From an uncultured Erysipelotrichaceae bacterium (GTDB taxonomy: Bacteria; Bacillota_I; Bacilli_A; RF39; UBA660), in contig CADBRE010000101.1 in NCBI GenBank assembly GCA_902797005.1, forward strand, positions 1 through 16,368: DNA of 16,368 bases. The letters run 5' to 3'. How positions within the stretch are numbered: the stretch's first letter is position 1; every line of letters begins with the position of its first letter. Below the pieces are notes generated by a model that saw only the letters and a program-made list of their open reading frames with translations, was not told the origin of the DNA and searched no databases. Below, piece by piece: positions 1 through 9,482 of this stretch. Made by a program: the position numbers and the translations under genes.

Positions 1-1029
1 AGTTAAGTATTTTTCTACTTTAATATTTCTTGCTAATACTAAAGATTCTTTAGTATCTTCATCATATCCAGCAAATAATAATGTTTCATTTTTGTCTCGT
101 ATTGTCATTCCGTTTTCATTAAGCGTATTATGAATATTAGTGTTGCTACTTGTTATATCTAACCCATCTTTATTGAATGTGTAATCGTTCTCAGTTTTTA
201 CCTTTGAAACACCGTTTTCTAATGTTTCATTTATTGTTGTTATCTTAGCTTCTGAAGATGTTAATCTAGAAGTTACAGATGATATCTGTGAGGTGACATC
301 ATCGGTTGTTGCATACTTGTCTAATTTACTTGTTACATTTGCATTTATGCTAGACTCGGTAGTTTCTAAGGTAGTTGAAGTGACATAATTAGTTTGAACT
401 TCCGTTTTAAAATCATCTAGAACTGCTTTAACACTCAGCGCATATGTATCATCAGTATATTTAGTAGCTATTATCCAGTCGGAACTACTATAGCTCCCTG
501 CGTTTCTACTTGCTCTACACCTATATAAATCCTGGTCATCTTTTATCCAAACATCTCCAACATCGTAAGGTGGAACAGGTTCGGTAACAAATACTCTCCT
601 TTTACTATCTGCAGTATCTTGTGCAGCATTAGCAATAGCTAGTGCTTGAGTTACATCGGAATCCGTTAATTTTTCCCAAGAATACACATTATTAGTAAGT
701 GCAAATCTATATGCATAACCTGTATTAGAGTCATAATATAAATCGCCCAAGTGATTATTTTTATCTGCATCTTTTGTCCACTCACTTGCAGGAAGATTAT
801 TCAAAGTAGGAACACCATTATAAAACCAGGTAGTGATATTACCATCTACCTGGTCTTGTAGGCTTTCTATGTCTCTTGTTATTTTATCAACATAATTATT
901 AAGTTCATTTTCTACTTTCGTCAGTCCATTATTTAAGCTTTTAATTGCTACTACATCTTGTTCTAATAATCTAAATCTTCTTATCAAGTCCTCTGCTGTA
1001 ATACTCTTCGGAATGTCTCCTACTCTCAT
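1..1029 (-). CDS. Tail fibre / receptor-binding protein, N-terminal 343 residues (runs off left edge)
   Basis: Open frame of 343 codons with no stop, cut by the window edge, so the C-terminus is missing. Residues about 10-65 are heptad-like coiled coil. Residues about 67-122 form a compact Trp/Tyr-rich module beginning WFYNG and including GDLYYD, GYAYRF and YSWEKL. A second such module spans about 144-193 (PPYDVGDVWI, LYRCRAS, DWIIATKY). About 195-285 is again Thr/Ser-rich coiled coil, then NENGMTIRDKNETLLFAG, a beta-rich segment typical of phage distal host-specificity proteins. These modules are known mainly from Firmicutes phage tail proteins. Likely role: trimeric fibre binding a cell-surface glycan. 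The ATG overlaps the stop of the upstream giant gene by one base (TAATG), which implies translational coupling. The receptor and any enzymatic tip cannot be judged. Confidence 0.75.
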   Translation of the reverse strand, partial: MRVGDIPKSITAEDLIRRFRLLEQDVVAIKSLNNGLTKVENELNNYVDKITRDIESLQDQVDGNITTWFYNGVPTLNNLPASEWTKDADKNNHLGDLYYDSNTGYAYRFALTNNVYSWEKLTDSDVTQALAIANAAQDTADSKRRVFVTEPVPPYDVGDVWIKDDQDLYRCRASRNAGSYSSSDWIIATKYTDDTYALSVKAVLDDFKTEVQTNYVTSTTLETTESSINANVTSKLDKYATTDDVTSQISSVTSRLTSSEAKITTINETLENGVSKVKTENDYTFNKDGLDITSSNTNIHNTLNENGMTIRDKNETLLFAGYDEDTKESLVLARNIKVEKYLT

Positions 1030-4000
1030 TACCAATACACTCTCCCATCTTTTATCGTAAAGCCTAATTCTTCTAATATCTTTTGCTTTTCTTCTAAAGA
1101 TATATTTTTTGATTTTACATAATCTACAATTTGTGAATTATAATCATTGAAAGTAAAATTGCCATACATTTTTATGAGAATAGCCTTTTCAGGAATAGTT
1201 GCTTTTAACGAATTAATATAGTTAATTGCCTTGTTTTTGGCACTTCCGCTTATTGTTTTACCATTAGCATCTTTATCAGCTTTAAAGTCTTTTACTTTTG
1301 ATAAATAGTAATCAGATATATTACCCACTTTACTATACAAATACGGTTTTTCATATTCTTTGCTAGTGTAGTCTACATTTTGGCTATCAAAGTATTCTTT
1401 ATTAGCTACATATTTTGAATAACCAAATACATTTTTTAATACTTTGGCTTTTTCTTCGTATGATAAACTCTCATAATTTTTGCTTTGTATTGTTTTATTT
1501 AACAACTTATAAGCTGTTTGGCCGTATGTCTTTTTGTATTGTGTATATTCACTTGCCGACATTCTATATGTGTTGTTACCATAATTAATATAAGCATAAG
1601 GAATACCAGGTATAACACCAGTTTCATCAGTTTCATTATAAACTTTCTTTAGTTCTTTATCTAACTCTGTAGTAATATCTTTTGACTTTGAATAAGGTGC
1701 TATAAAGCTTTCAAATGCTCTTTCAATAATATTTGAACTTTGTTCTTTCTCATTACCCCATATGTCAGTTGCCACTTCAAGTTTATTTCTCAAACCTGGT
1801 AGCTTATACATTATACTTCTTACCGTCTGCTCGCCAAACCTATAAGGGCTATTTTTAGATACTTTAGTTGAACGTTTTTTATCATCAAATACACTAGCAA
1901 TTTGTCCAAATAATGTAGGAAAGAATTGACTTGTATAGTTTTGTACCATACTTTCGCCCATGCCTGCCAGTTTTTGTGTACCACTACTATAAGATGTTAA
2001 TACATTTGTTAAGCTTTGTAGAAAAGACATTTCATTAAGAGGATCAAATGTTTTCGCAAGTGTGTCAACAATGATATTGGCATCCCATTCTTTTTGTTCT
2101 TCCAGCTGTTCAAAGATATTTGTGCCTACAAATAATGGCATTGCCACAGGTGATAACCATGATAAAGAATAAGAATTACCGCCAATTTTTATTGAATATT
2201 CGCTATCCCCTAATTGGCTGTCATATTTTCCTTCTTTGTCATCATCTCCGGCTCCTTTTAAGAACCCGGCTTTTGCTAGTGCATATCCCAATAGTGTTAA
2301 AGATGTTCCTGTCAATCCTTGAGACAAGTTATCAACAAATTGACTAGCACTAATATTGCCTTGTTTTAATTGATAAACATCATAAGAGACATTTTTAATA
2401 AGGCCAAGTGGAGAATACTTTGCTCCAGCTTTTGCTACATTTATTGGTGTTTTCTTGAATGGTACTGTAGCTTTTATAGCATATCCTAATGCTTTGTGAT
2501 TTCTTTCAAATTGATTTATTGAAGACGCTAGTTTACTATATTGCCTAAATGTTGCAATCTCTGCTTGCTCTACAGAATAATTGATTCCTTTTTGTACTAT
2601 TTCAGGATTGTTTTTAATATCAGCTTCTGTAGTTATATTGTTAGCAGTTAAATATTCCTCTAAAGTGCTTTGAAATGCCCTTTTACTAAAGAACCAGTCT
2701 TCCGCTTCTAATGCATTACTATTAAAATTGCTAATCTTTTCTAATGTTTTATTTTTAAAGATTTCTTTCTTACTTTCAATAGAAGTTTTTTCATTATATT
2801 TAGCTTCTCCTGTAATAACACTTTTCATTTCATTAGCAGTTGTTTTTGAAAAATCTTTAACAAAGTCACTAGATTTTTTCCAAGTTTTAGTTCTATCTTT
2901 AATAGGTAATACAGTTTCCAAAGTTCTTGCCATTGCATTTTTAACTTTAATCGTTCCATTCATAGCTACATTAGACACTACATTTCTAATATGTGTTTTA
3001 GGATTACCTAACATCGCTAAATATCTCCAAGCATCTATCTTCTCACCTGTAGTTGTCTTTAATTGATTTGCTATATCTTGTTTAAACTCTTCTACAGCAT
3101 TGTTAAGGTCTGCTTGTTCAAAAGTTCCATCGCTTTTATATACTTTTAGAATCTTTTCTACCATTTCAGGAGTTATTTGTACATTTTCAAATGATGTTTC
3201 ACCTCTCGCCTTAGCTCTCTTAACTAATGTCTCATACATTTTTAGCTGTCCTTCAGGAGTTAGTTTTTGTATTATTGATAGTGCCTGTGTTGCTTGTCCT
3301 AAATCAGTACCCATTATAGATATATCCATCACAAGTTCTTGCGCTAATTTACTATCTCCTCTTCTAGCCGCTTCTTGAAGTAGTCTTTCTGCTAAAGCGA
3401 CATCTTCAGCTCTTGGAAGCTTGTCACTATCCATCATATTTCTAACTTCATTTATAGCATTATCATAGCCTAATCTTTCTAACTTGCTATTTGCTAGATT
3501 TAAAGACTTTTGATTAGATTGTGGCATGTAGTTTATTTTGTTAACATCCAAATCCTTTATAAGTACTTTGTCTTTAAGCACGTCACTTTCCGTTGATGTT
3601 TCTACCCAACTTCGTTGTTTAGAATTATTTAATTGGCTTGCTATTTTTTCTGCAGATGCTTTAATTACCATATCACTATTTCTTGATAAAGGCATTATAT
3701 CTTTAGTATTGTTATTGTTCTTTTTAGTTATATTATTATTACTTTGTTGCATATTATTAGTAGGTAATACTCCACTGATTTGACTATTTTGGTTATTTGT
3801 GGTAGAATTACTTACATAAGAAGCAGATGCTCCAAAATCAGCCTCGCCTTTTATAGGAAGAGCTGACTGAGCATCTGCTTTTTCTAATCTTTGTAATCTA
3901 TAATGATTTTCGCCATCCGCTCTAGAAACTACATCAAATTCTAAATTAAACAAAGAATTGCCTATTTGTAATCCATTATAATAATAATTCCATGTATTAT

Positions 4001-6491
4001 ACTTAGTTCTTCCTTTATTTTCTAAAGTCTGATTAACGAGCCTTGAATTTTCAATAATATCCCCCAAATCAGAAAATACATTTAAATGTTCTTGCAGATA
4101 TTTACTTTGCAATCTATCATTATATATTTTATTTATGCTTTCTTTTATATCGGAATTAGTAACAAGTATTTTGTTTCCATCATTTACAAATTCATTTGTA
4201 TTATGTGAATTGTTAAAAATGTCAGTTGCAATATGATATATTTCATTAGCACTTTTATTACTTATATCATATATCTTATTATCAATTTTAACCACATTAT
4301 CAAAATTATTAGTTTCATTTTTAAATATGTCTTTTACATTTTCATACTTATTTAATAAATATTGTTGTATTGGTATGTTACTCTCACTCATTTTAGGCAA
4401 CGGTAATTCATTACCCGTATTTATTGAATTGTAAATAGTGTTTCCGACACCCGCTCCTTCATAAACGGAATTAACCCACTCTTCAATACCAAACTTAACA
4501 TATTTATTGCCCTGTCTATTTAATGTTTCTTTAGTGTTTGGCTTACTTGCAAACCAACTTTGTATAGCATATTTAGTTAATTCTTCACTAGAGTTAGTAT
4601 TCAAATTATTACCTATTAATTTAGCAACATTTAACCATTCAGCTTTTGTCCTTCTTCCTGTATTTCTATAATCCGGAACAATGTTTTTAGCCTTATTTAA
4701 GACACTATTGTCAAAATCAGACAAATCTTTATATTTGGAATATTCTTTATTGATATCTTTAAATGTTACTTCCCTATTCAAATCGGCAAACTTTATGTTT
4801 CCGTTTTGTTTTTCTTCTAGATATTGTAATCTTTTTTCTTGTTGCTCATCTAACTCAAATGGTAAATCTTTTAATGTATCTAGTTCTTGTTGTTCTGATT
4901 GCGTTAATTTATTTAGGCTTTCAGCATCTATATTTGTGTTTTCACTTGCATTATTAGATAAAGCACTATTTTCTAATCTTTTAGTGTTTTGATTTAATTC
5001 TTCAATTTGTTCCTGTAAATTGCTTATCTGGCTATCTAATCTTTCTTGTTGTGATTTTTGTGTTACTTTTTCTCTTCTGCTCTTTAATTCTTCTAAAACA
5101 GCATTAGATGCATCTATTTGTGCTTGTGTGTCTTGTGATATGTTCTCAGACACGTTTTTAGGTGCATTTGAGGCCACTTCTTCGCTTACATTAGTGTTTG
5201 TACTATTTTGTGTATTTTGCTCTTGTAAGTTACTGTTTTGAGTGCTTGTGCTTTCAGTATTGTTAAGATTAATACTTGTTTCGTCTAAATCCACTTTACC
5301 ACCAAGCATTCCACCTGTAACTCCACCAACAAATGCGCTATAAAAAGCATTCTTCCATGTGTCGCCATTAATGAAAACTTTAAGATACTCAACTGGATCT
5401 TTTTCTTTCTCTAGTGTGGCTTTTTTGTTTAACTCATCTATAAACTCTTGTACAAACTCTTCAGCACCTTCACTTCCTACATTTGCCAAAATATCTAAAA
5501 CTCTTTCATTTCCTATAAAACTACTTAAACCTTTTTTTATAGCCTTACTTACTTCACTAGACTCTCCTCCAGTTAAGCCTTTAGTAGCAGAACCCAAAGC
5601 TTTACCAACAAAATATTCAGCCGCAGTATTTAAAGTTGCATAAATTGCTGCACTGGTATCATCCACTCCATCTTGTTTTGCACCATAATAGCTATCTGAA
5701 TACATACTAGTCCAATATAATCCGGTACCTGCGCCAGGTATAATTGCATTCAAAGCAGTTGAAGAACCAATTTTTGAACCTTGATAGATAATATCTCCTG
5801 CTATTTTACCAAATCCGCTCTCATAGCTATTAGAAACTTTAGAATTCCACATTTCACTTTTAGTTGGTAGGTATTGCTTATTTCCATTCTCATCTAAGAT
5901 AACTGTTTTGTTTCTACTAAATGCTGATAAATTATTTTTAGCTCCCTCAATAGCTCTACCTATAGTTTTATCATAAGTTGTTACATTCGCATTTTCAACT
6001 TCAGCTTTATTTAATTCATATAAGGCTTTATTTCTATCAGAAATGGCATTATTAGTTTCGTTTATCAATTCTTTTACTTCTGGTATTTCATTTACTTTTC
6101 TTGCCGTTTCTCTCGCTATTTCCTGTCTATCCACTGCACTAGGCATTGCACTATTTTCTAGTGTCTCTCTCGTTGTTGCAAACACATTAGGATTTCTAGT
6201 ATTGTTATTAACTCTTTCAGCCTCTTCTTTTGTAGGTATCACACCTTCTATTCCCTGTTGCTTTAGCATTTCATTTCCAAGCTTAATTCTTGTGTTAACA
6301 AGATTAGTTTGTGTTTGTCCTAGTTTCTTTTGTGCTGTTTCCAAATTGGATTCTAAAGATTTTATTTCATCTTTAGAACTATTAGTAGTACTAGATGGAA
6401 TACTAGTACTATAATAATCACTGTATTTAGGAATATTCAAATTTTGTGATTTAGTTAATTTGTTATAATCACTATATTTTATTATTGCCAT
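1029..6491 (-). CDS. Giant polyvalent internal (ejection) protein, 1820 aa
   Basis: ATG 7 bases after AAGGAGG. Seen in order: two KYSDY motifs (residues 5-9 and 22-26); coiled coils about 40-75 and 120-165; a Gly/Ala-rich hydrophobic region about 225-400 that could interact with membrane; an Asn/Gln/Ser-rich linker and coiled coil to about 510; a Lys/Trp-rich unit about 570-690; a candidate BECR-nuclease-like unit about 745-875; an Asn-rich linker; then a long helical block from about 950 with WRYLAMLGNPKTHIRN (1155-1170), VPFKKTPINVAKAGAKYSP near 1343, and a hydrophobic SWLSPVAMPLF stretch near 1440. The C-terminal part (about 1500-1820) resembles the tail region of other Firmicutes phage polyvalent proteins (LPD38-like, from memory). 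Its position after the tail hub and before the fibre matches P22 ejection genes. Inferred: packaged in the capsid, injected first, helping DNA cross the envelope and perhaps delivering an effector. Role fairly likely; domain names less so. Confidence 0.75.
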   Translation of the reverse strand: MAIIKYSDYNKLTKSQNLNIPKYSDYYSTSIPSSTTNSSKDEIKSLESNLETAQKKLGQTQTNLVNTRIKLGNEMLKQQGIEGVIPTKEEAERVNNNTRNPNVFATTRETLENSAMPSAVDRQEIARETARKVNEIPEVKELINETNNAISDRNKALYELNKAEVENANVTTYDKTIGRAIEGAKNNLSAFSRNKTVILDENGNKQYLPTKSEMWNSKVSNSYESGFGKIAGDIIYQGSKIGSSTALNAIIPGAGTGLYWTSMYSDSYYGAKQDGVDDTSAAIYATLNTAAEYFVGKALGSATKGLTGGESSEVSKAIKKGLSSFIGNERVLDILANVGSEGAEEFVQEFIDELNKKATLEKEKDPVEYLKVFINGDTWKNAFYSAFVGGVTGGMLGGKVDLDETSINLNNTESTSTQNSNLQEQNTQNSTNTNVSEEVASNAPKNVSENISQDTQAQIDASNAVLEELKSRREKVTQKSQQERLDSQISNLQEQIEELNQNTKRLENSALSNNASENTNIDAESLNKLTQSEQQELDTLKDLPFELDEQQEKRLQYLEEKQNGNIKFADLNREVTFKDINKEYSKYKDLSDFDNSVLNKAKNIVPDYRNTGRRTKAEWLNVAKLIGNNLNTNSSEELTKYAIQSWFASKPNTKETLNRQGNKYVKFGIEEWVNSVYEGAGVGNTIYNSINTGNELPLPKMSESNIPIQQYLLNKYENVKDIFKNETNNFDNVVKIDNKIYDISNKSANEIYHIATDIFNNSHNTNEFVNDGNKILVTNSDIKESINKIYNDRLQSKYLQEHLNVFSDLGDIIENSRLVNQTLENKGRTKYNTWNYYYNGLQIGNSLFNLEFDVVSRADGENHYRLQRLEKADAQSALPIKGEADFGASASYVSNSTTNNQNSQISGVLPTNNMQQSNNNITKKNNNNTKDIMPLSRNSDMVIKASAEKIASQLNNSKQRSWVETSTESDVLKDKVLIKDLDVNKINYMPQSNQKSLNLANSKLERLGYDNAINEVRNMMDSDKLPRAEDVALAERLLQEAARRGDSKLAQELVMDISIMGTDLGQATQALSIIQKLTPEGQLKMYETLVKRAKARGETSFENVQITPEMVEKILKVYKSDGTFEQADLNNAVEEFKQDIANQLKTTTGEKIDAWRYLAMLGNPKTHIRNVVSNVAMNGTIKVKNAMARTLETVLPIKDRTKTWKKSSDFVKDFSKTTANEMKSVITGEAKYNEKTSIESKKEIFKNKTLEKISNFNSNALEAEDWFFSKRAFQSTLEEYLTANNITTEADIKNNPEIVQKGINYSVEQAEIATFRQYSKLASSINQFERNHKALGYAIKATVPFKKTPINVAKAGAKYSPLGLIKNVSYDVYQLKQGNISASQFVDNLSQGLTGTSLTLLGYALAKAGFLKGAGDDDKEGKYDSQLGDSEYSIKIGGNSYSLSWLSPVAMPLFVGTNIFEQLEEQKEWDANIIVDTLAKTFDPLNEMSFLQSLTNVLTSYSSGTQKLAGMGESMVQNYTSQFFPTLFGQIASVFDDKKRSTKVSKNSPYRFGEQTVRSIMYKLPGLRNKLEVATDIWGNEKEQSSNIIERAFESFIAPYSKSKDITTELDKELKKVYNETDETGVIPGIPYAYINYGNNTYRMSASEYTQYKKTYGQTAYKLLNKTIQSKNYESLSYEEKAKVLKNVFGYSKYVANKEYFDSQNVDYTSKEYEKPYLYSKVGNISDYYLSKVKDFKADKDANGKTISGSAKNKAINYINSLKATIPEKAILIKMYGNFTFNDYNSQIVDYVKSKNISLEEKQKILEELGFTIKDGRVYW
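3867..4259 (-). other. Candidate BECR-type (phage barnase/EndoU/colicin-like) nuclease domain within the giant protein
   Basis: Residues about 745-875 of the 1820-residue protein. The pattern reads as an N-terminal helical hairpin (SDIKESINKIYNDR, then YLQEHLNVFSDLGDIIENS) followed by a beta-rich part with R828, W834, a run of Tyr, FNLEFDVVSR and H863-Y-R865-L-Q. This order, helices with a 'L..iien' segment then a W-containing strand and a final H-Y-R-L strand, resembles the phage BECR nuclease families described in phage polyvalent proteins. It is flanked by Asn/Ser-rich linkers, as expected for an inserted module. The match is from pattern memory only and catalytic residues are not assigned. 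Confidence 0.4.
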
Positions 6492-6509
6492 AAAGTTTCC
6501 TCCTTACAC

Positions 6510-7697
6510 TTAAAAAGCTCTACCGCCTGGACCTCCTAAAAGCAAAGATGTCAAGCTAAAGTTTCCACCATTTTTCCTGTTATATTCATCAGTAACATCC
6601 AAATAAGTATTTAGATTACTATTCCATACATAGTATTTTCCATTAGCTTTCCATACTCTATAATCATTTCCTATTCCATTACCTGCAACACCTATCTCAC
6701 TTGCGGTTTTACCACTTTTAGTTAATCTAGTATTCTCTATATAAGAAGGTTGATTAGTGTATGTTCCATCTGAGTTTTTCCAATAATAATTAGATTTCTT
6801 TTGAGTCTCAGCTGAATTTCCTAATCCGTCTAATGCATTGGTTGATGTACTATCTATATCATTTTCTTCTAAAATTTCTTTTTCATTTTTCCCAGTTAAT
6901 ATAGGTTCACTATTTTTTTTGCTATAAGCATTGTACCTGCTCAAGTTATATTCCTGTTGCCACTGATTGTCTGCAATTTTATCTCTTTCTCTTTGATAAG
7001 CCATATTGCTATCATATTGTCTTTGTCTTTCAGCTAAATCACTATTGTACTGTCTTATTCTTTCTTCTAATTCTCTTTCATTTTGTATTTGACTTAACAT
7101 ATTACGATAACTATTATCATAAGTAGAGTTAATGTTCTGTGAACTATTTAATCTATTCATTTGATAATTCGCATAATTTTCGTTATAGCTTTGCGCATAT
7201 TGAAGCCCCATTTGTAATTTTGCTAGTGCATTTTGTGCAGCAGTTACATCATATGTTTCTTTAGCTTTAGTTAAAGCTTCATCATATGAAGTAATAGCAT
7301 CTCTAAGTGCTACATTAGCTCTTCCTACTCTATCTTGATATTGATTGTATGCTCCTAGTTTAAATGTTTCACTATATCCACTATTATTAAGTCCTCCCAA
7401 GCTTTCTGAATCCACTCCGTACGGATTTATTACTTTTTGATAAGTGTTATATGCTTTTTGATTTTCAACATCAGTACTTCTTTGTGCTTCTTCCTTTTGT
7501 CTATTAATCATCCTTTGATTTTGTTCTAAGTTTGTTTTTGCTATATCATTTTGAGCTTGCTCATATCTGTCAATATAATCAATTTGTTGATTATATAGAT
7601 TTTGATTTTTATTTATAATATCTTGATATGTATTATTATTATCACTTAAAGCTTTTTCTCTTTCAGTTAATATTCTACTTAATCTTTCGTCTTCCAT
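6510..7697 (-). CDS. Gln/Asn-rich coiled-coil internal virion (probable ejection) protein, 395 aa
   Basis: Starts at ATG after TAGGAGGAAAAA; the stop of the tail-hub gene lies in this ribosome binding site. Residues 1-95 and 110-260 are predicted mostly helical and very rich in Gln, Asn, Arg, Glu and Tyr. A helix breaker with NNSGYSETF near residue 102 precedes YNQYQDRVGRANVALRDA, a layout seen in putative internal proteins of Firmicutes podoviruses. Residues about 300-370 hold a short aromatic unit (YYWKNSDGTYTNQ, VWKANGKYYVWNSN), and the end is Gly-rich and hydrophobic (SLLLGGPGGRAF). No signal peptide or enzyme motif is seen. Sitting between the tail hub and the giant ejection protein, it occupies the place of P22 gp7/gp20-type genes. 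Inferred role: a partner ejection protein that oligomerises with or chaperones the giant protein. It could instead be a tail needle-like component. Confidence 0.55.
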   Translation of the reverse strand: MEDERLSRILTEREKALSDNNNTYQDIINKNQNLYNQQIDYIDRYEQAQNDIAKTNLEQNQRMINRQKEEAQRSTDVENQKAYNTYQKVINPYGVDSESLGGLNNSGYSETFKLGAYNQYQDRVGRANVALRDAITSYDEALTKAKETYDVTAAQNALAKLQMGLQYAQSYNENYANYQMNRLNSSQNINSTYDNSYRNMLSQIQNERELEERIRQYNSDLAERQRQYDSNMAYQRERDKIADNQWQQEYNLSRYNAYSKKNSEPILTGKNEKEILEENDIDSTSTNALDGLGNSAETQKKSNYYWKNSDGTYTNQPSYIENTRLTKSGKTASEIGVAGNGIGNDYRVWKANGKYYVWNSNLNTYLDVTDEYNRKNGGNFSLTSLLLGGPGGRAF

Positions 7698-7706
7698 TTT
7701 TTCCTC

Positions 7707-9482
7707 CTATTTTTTTAAATATCCAGCTATAAATGCTTCAAATACCATAGAAAAAATACCAAATGGCTTTTCACTTGATATTTTGAATTGAATATTTTTA
7801 AACTTCTTCATTTTCTTTTTAAGAACTATATGCCCTGTTTCATCACTATACGTACCTATTTCAACATTTTTTGTATTAGTGATTACTTCTACTTTAATCA
7901 CATCGTTAGACATAGTTTTTAGGTCTATTTCAGCACCTTTTTTGTTTGTTGTCTTAGTATATCCATCATATCCGCAATTATCTTTATATGTCACAATATA
8001 GCTTGTTACTGGTGTCTCACCATCGTTTTCCAATCCATCATAAGCTACATAGATGTCTCCGCTACTGTTACCATAGTATAAATTATCTTCATATTCTCTT
8101 ATATAACTTATATTGTTAGGTAATTCCCAGTAAAACCACTCATATTCATTTTTACCATAATCATTAGTGTATATTGCATTAGAATCAGCTAAATAAACTT
8201 TAGAATCTATTAAGCACATTAAATAGTTTTTCCATTCACAGGTCATTACCTTTTTATAATTTGTTTCACTTAATAGCTTAGCATCGATATTGCTGCTTCT
8301 ATGAGTTAAGATCTGCTCATTGTACATATTTCCTGTTATTGCTTCTAATCCGTTTCTTGAAAAATATACTATGTCATCTCTAAAGTTAAGGCCTGTTGAT
8401 ACACAACCTAAACTTACACTAGCATTTGTAGGTGGATAAGTTTTAGTTTGTCCACCATTTATTCCTGTTGAAATTGCAGGTGTAAGTATTATTAGACTGC
8501 TTTGATTATTATCTTTTTCTTTTAATACATATAAACTATTGCTTGCTGGGATTAAAGCTTTAACTTCTGATAAATCAACACCACATTCGTAATATGCCAA
8601 ATTGCTAAAATACCTAGGCTCATTGTATTCACTATGAAATACTGCATTAGGATAATCAATATTACCGCTTACAAATATTCTATTATCAAATTCACATAAT
8701 ATATTTGATTTTAATACTCTATCTGCATGTCCTTGAATTGTTTTTGAATAGGTTATCACAACTTTAGCATCTTTTTCAGGAATTGTGTTAAATGTAACTA
8801 TTCCTTTATCTCTATCAACAGTGAAATCTATTTCTTCAACCAAATCAGCTCCACCATTAATGCTAGCTCTCATAACATATACCGAAGGACTATCTAAGTT
8901 AGTATCATCAAGGTAATAATCGTTACTTTCTCCGTCAGATACAAATTGATTCTTTCTTTTAGGTTGCAACAAATTAATAGGTTGATAAATTAAATCACTA
9001 TCTATATTGTCATCGTAATGTGTAACTGCATGTGGTGTTCTTTCATATGTGGTCATAGGAATTGTACCTTCAACAGGTTTACAAGTTGTTCCATTATATT
9101 CCAAGTAATTTATCCCATCTTTAAAAAAGAAAATATTATCAAATACAAATCCATTCGAATAATTAGGATTAAGTCCTTCATAAAGAATTGTGCTTTCTCC
9201 ATTTGGAATAAACTTATATAGTTTAGTGCCTGCATGTACTAGTATTTGTGTTTGACTTGTAACTGAACTAATTGAATAAAAGAAAATACCATATATTTGA
9301 TATCCTAAGTTTCCTATTTTCATCATTCCTGGTCGAGTTTCTATTGCATTATTAGAACTTTCTTTGTAATTCTTATACATATTAAGCATATCAGGGCTTC
9401 TGTAGCTTTTCTTTTCTCCGTTGGAAAAATCTACACCGCTAAAATATGAATACTTTCTAGTTATAATATCATTTAAAGCCAC
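7707..9482 (-). CDS. Tail hub / nozzle (P22 gp10-like tail stabilization protein), 591 aa
   Basis: Starts with GTG in the overlap TAGTG with the adaptor gene, 10 bases after GGAGGAG; no in-frame ATG exists nearby. The N-terminus has the family hallmark of a glycine/Phe-rich opening, SPDMLNMYKN, then ETRPGMMKIG at about 50-60. In P22 gp10 and related nozzle proteins this segment precedes a beta-propeller. The rest is a series of aromatic beta-strand repeats (YKFIPNG, VFDNIFFFKDGINYLEYNG, FDNRIFVSGN, SLYVLKEKD, DIVYFSRNGLEAI, NLYYGNSSGDIYVAYDG), consistent with a propeller body, and a C-terminal beta domain. No membrane segment or catalytic motif is seen. P22 gp10 is about 470 residues, so this version is larger. 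Inferred role: hexameric nozzle below the portal-adaptor complex that closes the DNA channel and carries the fibres. Confidence 0.72.
   Translation of the reverse strand: MALNDIITRKYSYFSGVDFSNGEKKSYRSPDMLNMYKNYKESSNNAIETRPGMMKIGNLGYQIYGIFFYSISSVTSQTQILVHAGTKLYKFIPNGESTILYEGLNPNYSNGFVFDNIFFFKDGINYLEYNGTTCKPVEGTIPMTTYERTPHAVTHYDDNIDSDLIYQPINLLQPKRKNQFVSDGESNDYYLDDTNLDSPSVYVMRASINGGADLVEEIDFTVDRDKGIVTFNTIPEKDAKVVITYSKTIQGHADRVLKSNILCEFDNRIFVSGNIDYPNAVFHSEYNEPRYFSNLAYYECGVDLSEVKALIPASNSLYVLKEKDNNQSSLIILTPAISTGINGGQTKTYPPTNASVSLGCVSTGLNFRDDIVYFSRNGLEAITGNMYNEQILTHRSSNIDAKLLSETNYKKVMTCEWKNYLMCLIDSKVYLADSNAIYTNDYGKNEYEWFYWELPNNISYIREYEDNLYYGNSSGDIYVAYDGLENDGETPVTSYIVTYKDNCGYDGYTKTTNKKGAEIDLKTMSNDVIKVEVITNTKNVEIGTYSDETGHIVLKKKMKKFKNIQFKISSEKPFGIFSMVFEAFIAGYLKK

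Noticed and set aside
2728-3066. Plus-strand open frames inside the giant gene and other minus-strand genes
   Set aside because: They are hydrophobic Leu/Phe/Ser-rich antisense shadows without ribosome binding sites, inside clearly coding minus-strand frames.
6410-6482. Direct repeat encoding KYSDY twice at the N-terminus of the giant protein
   Set aside because: Only about 15 bases long with mismatches; may be a short binding motif but too weak to report alone.
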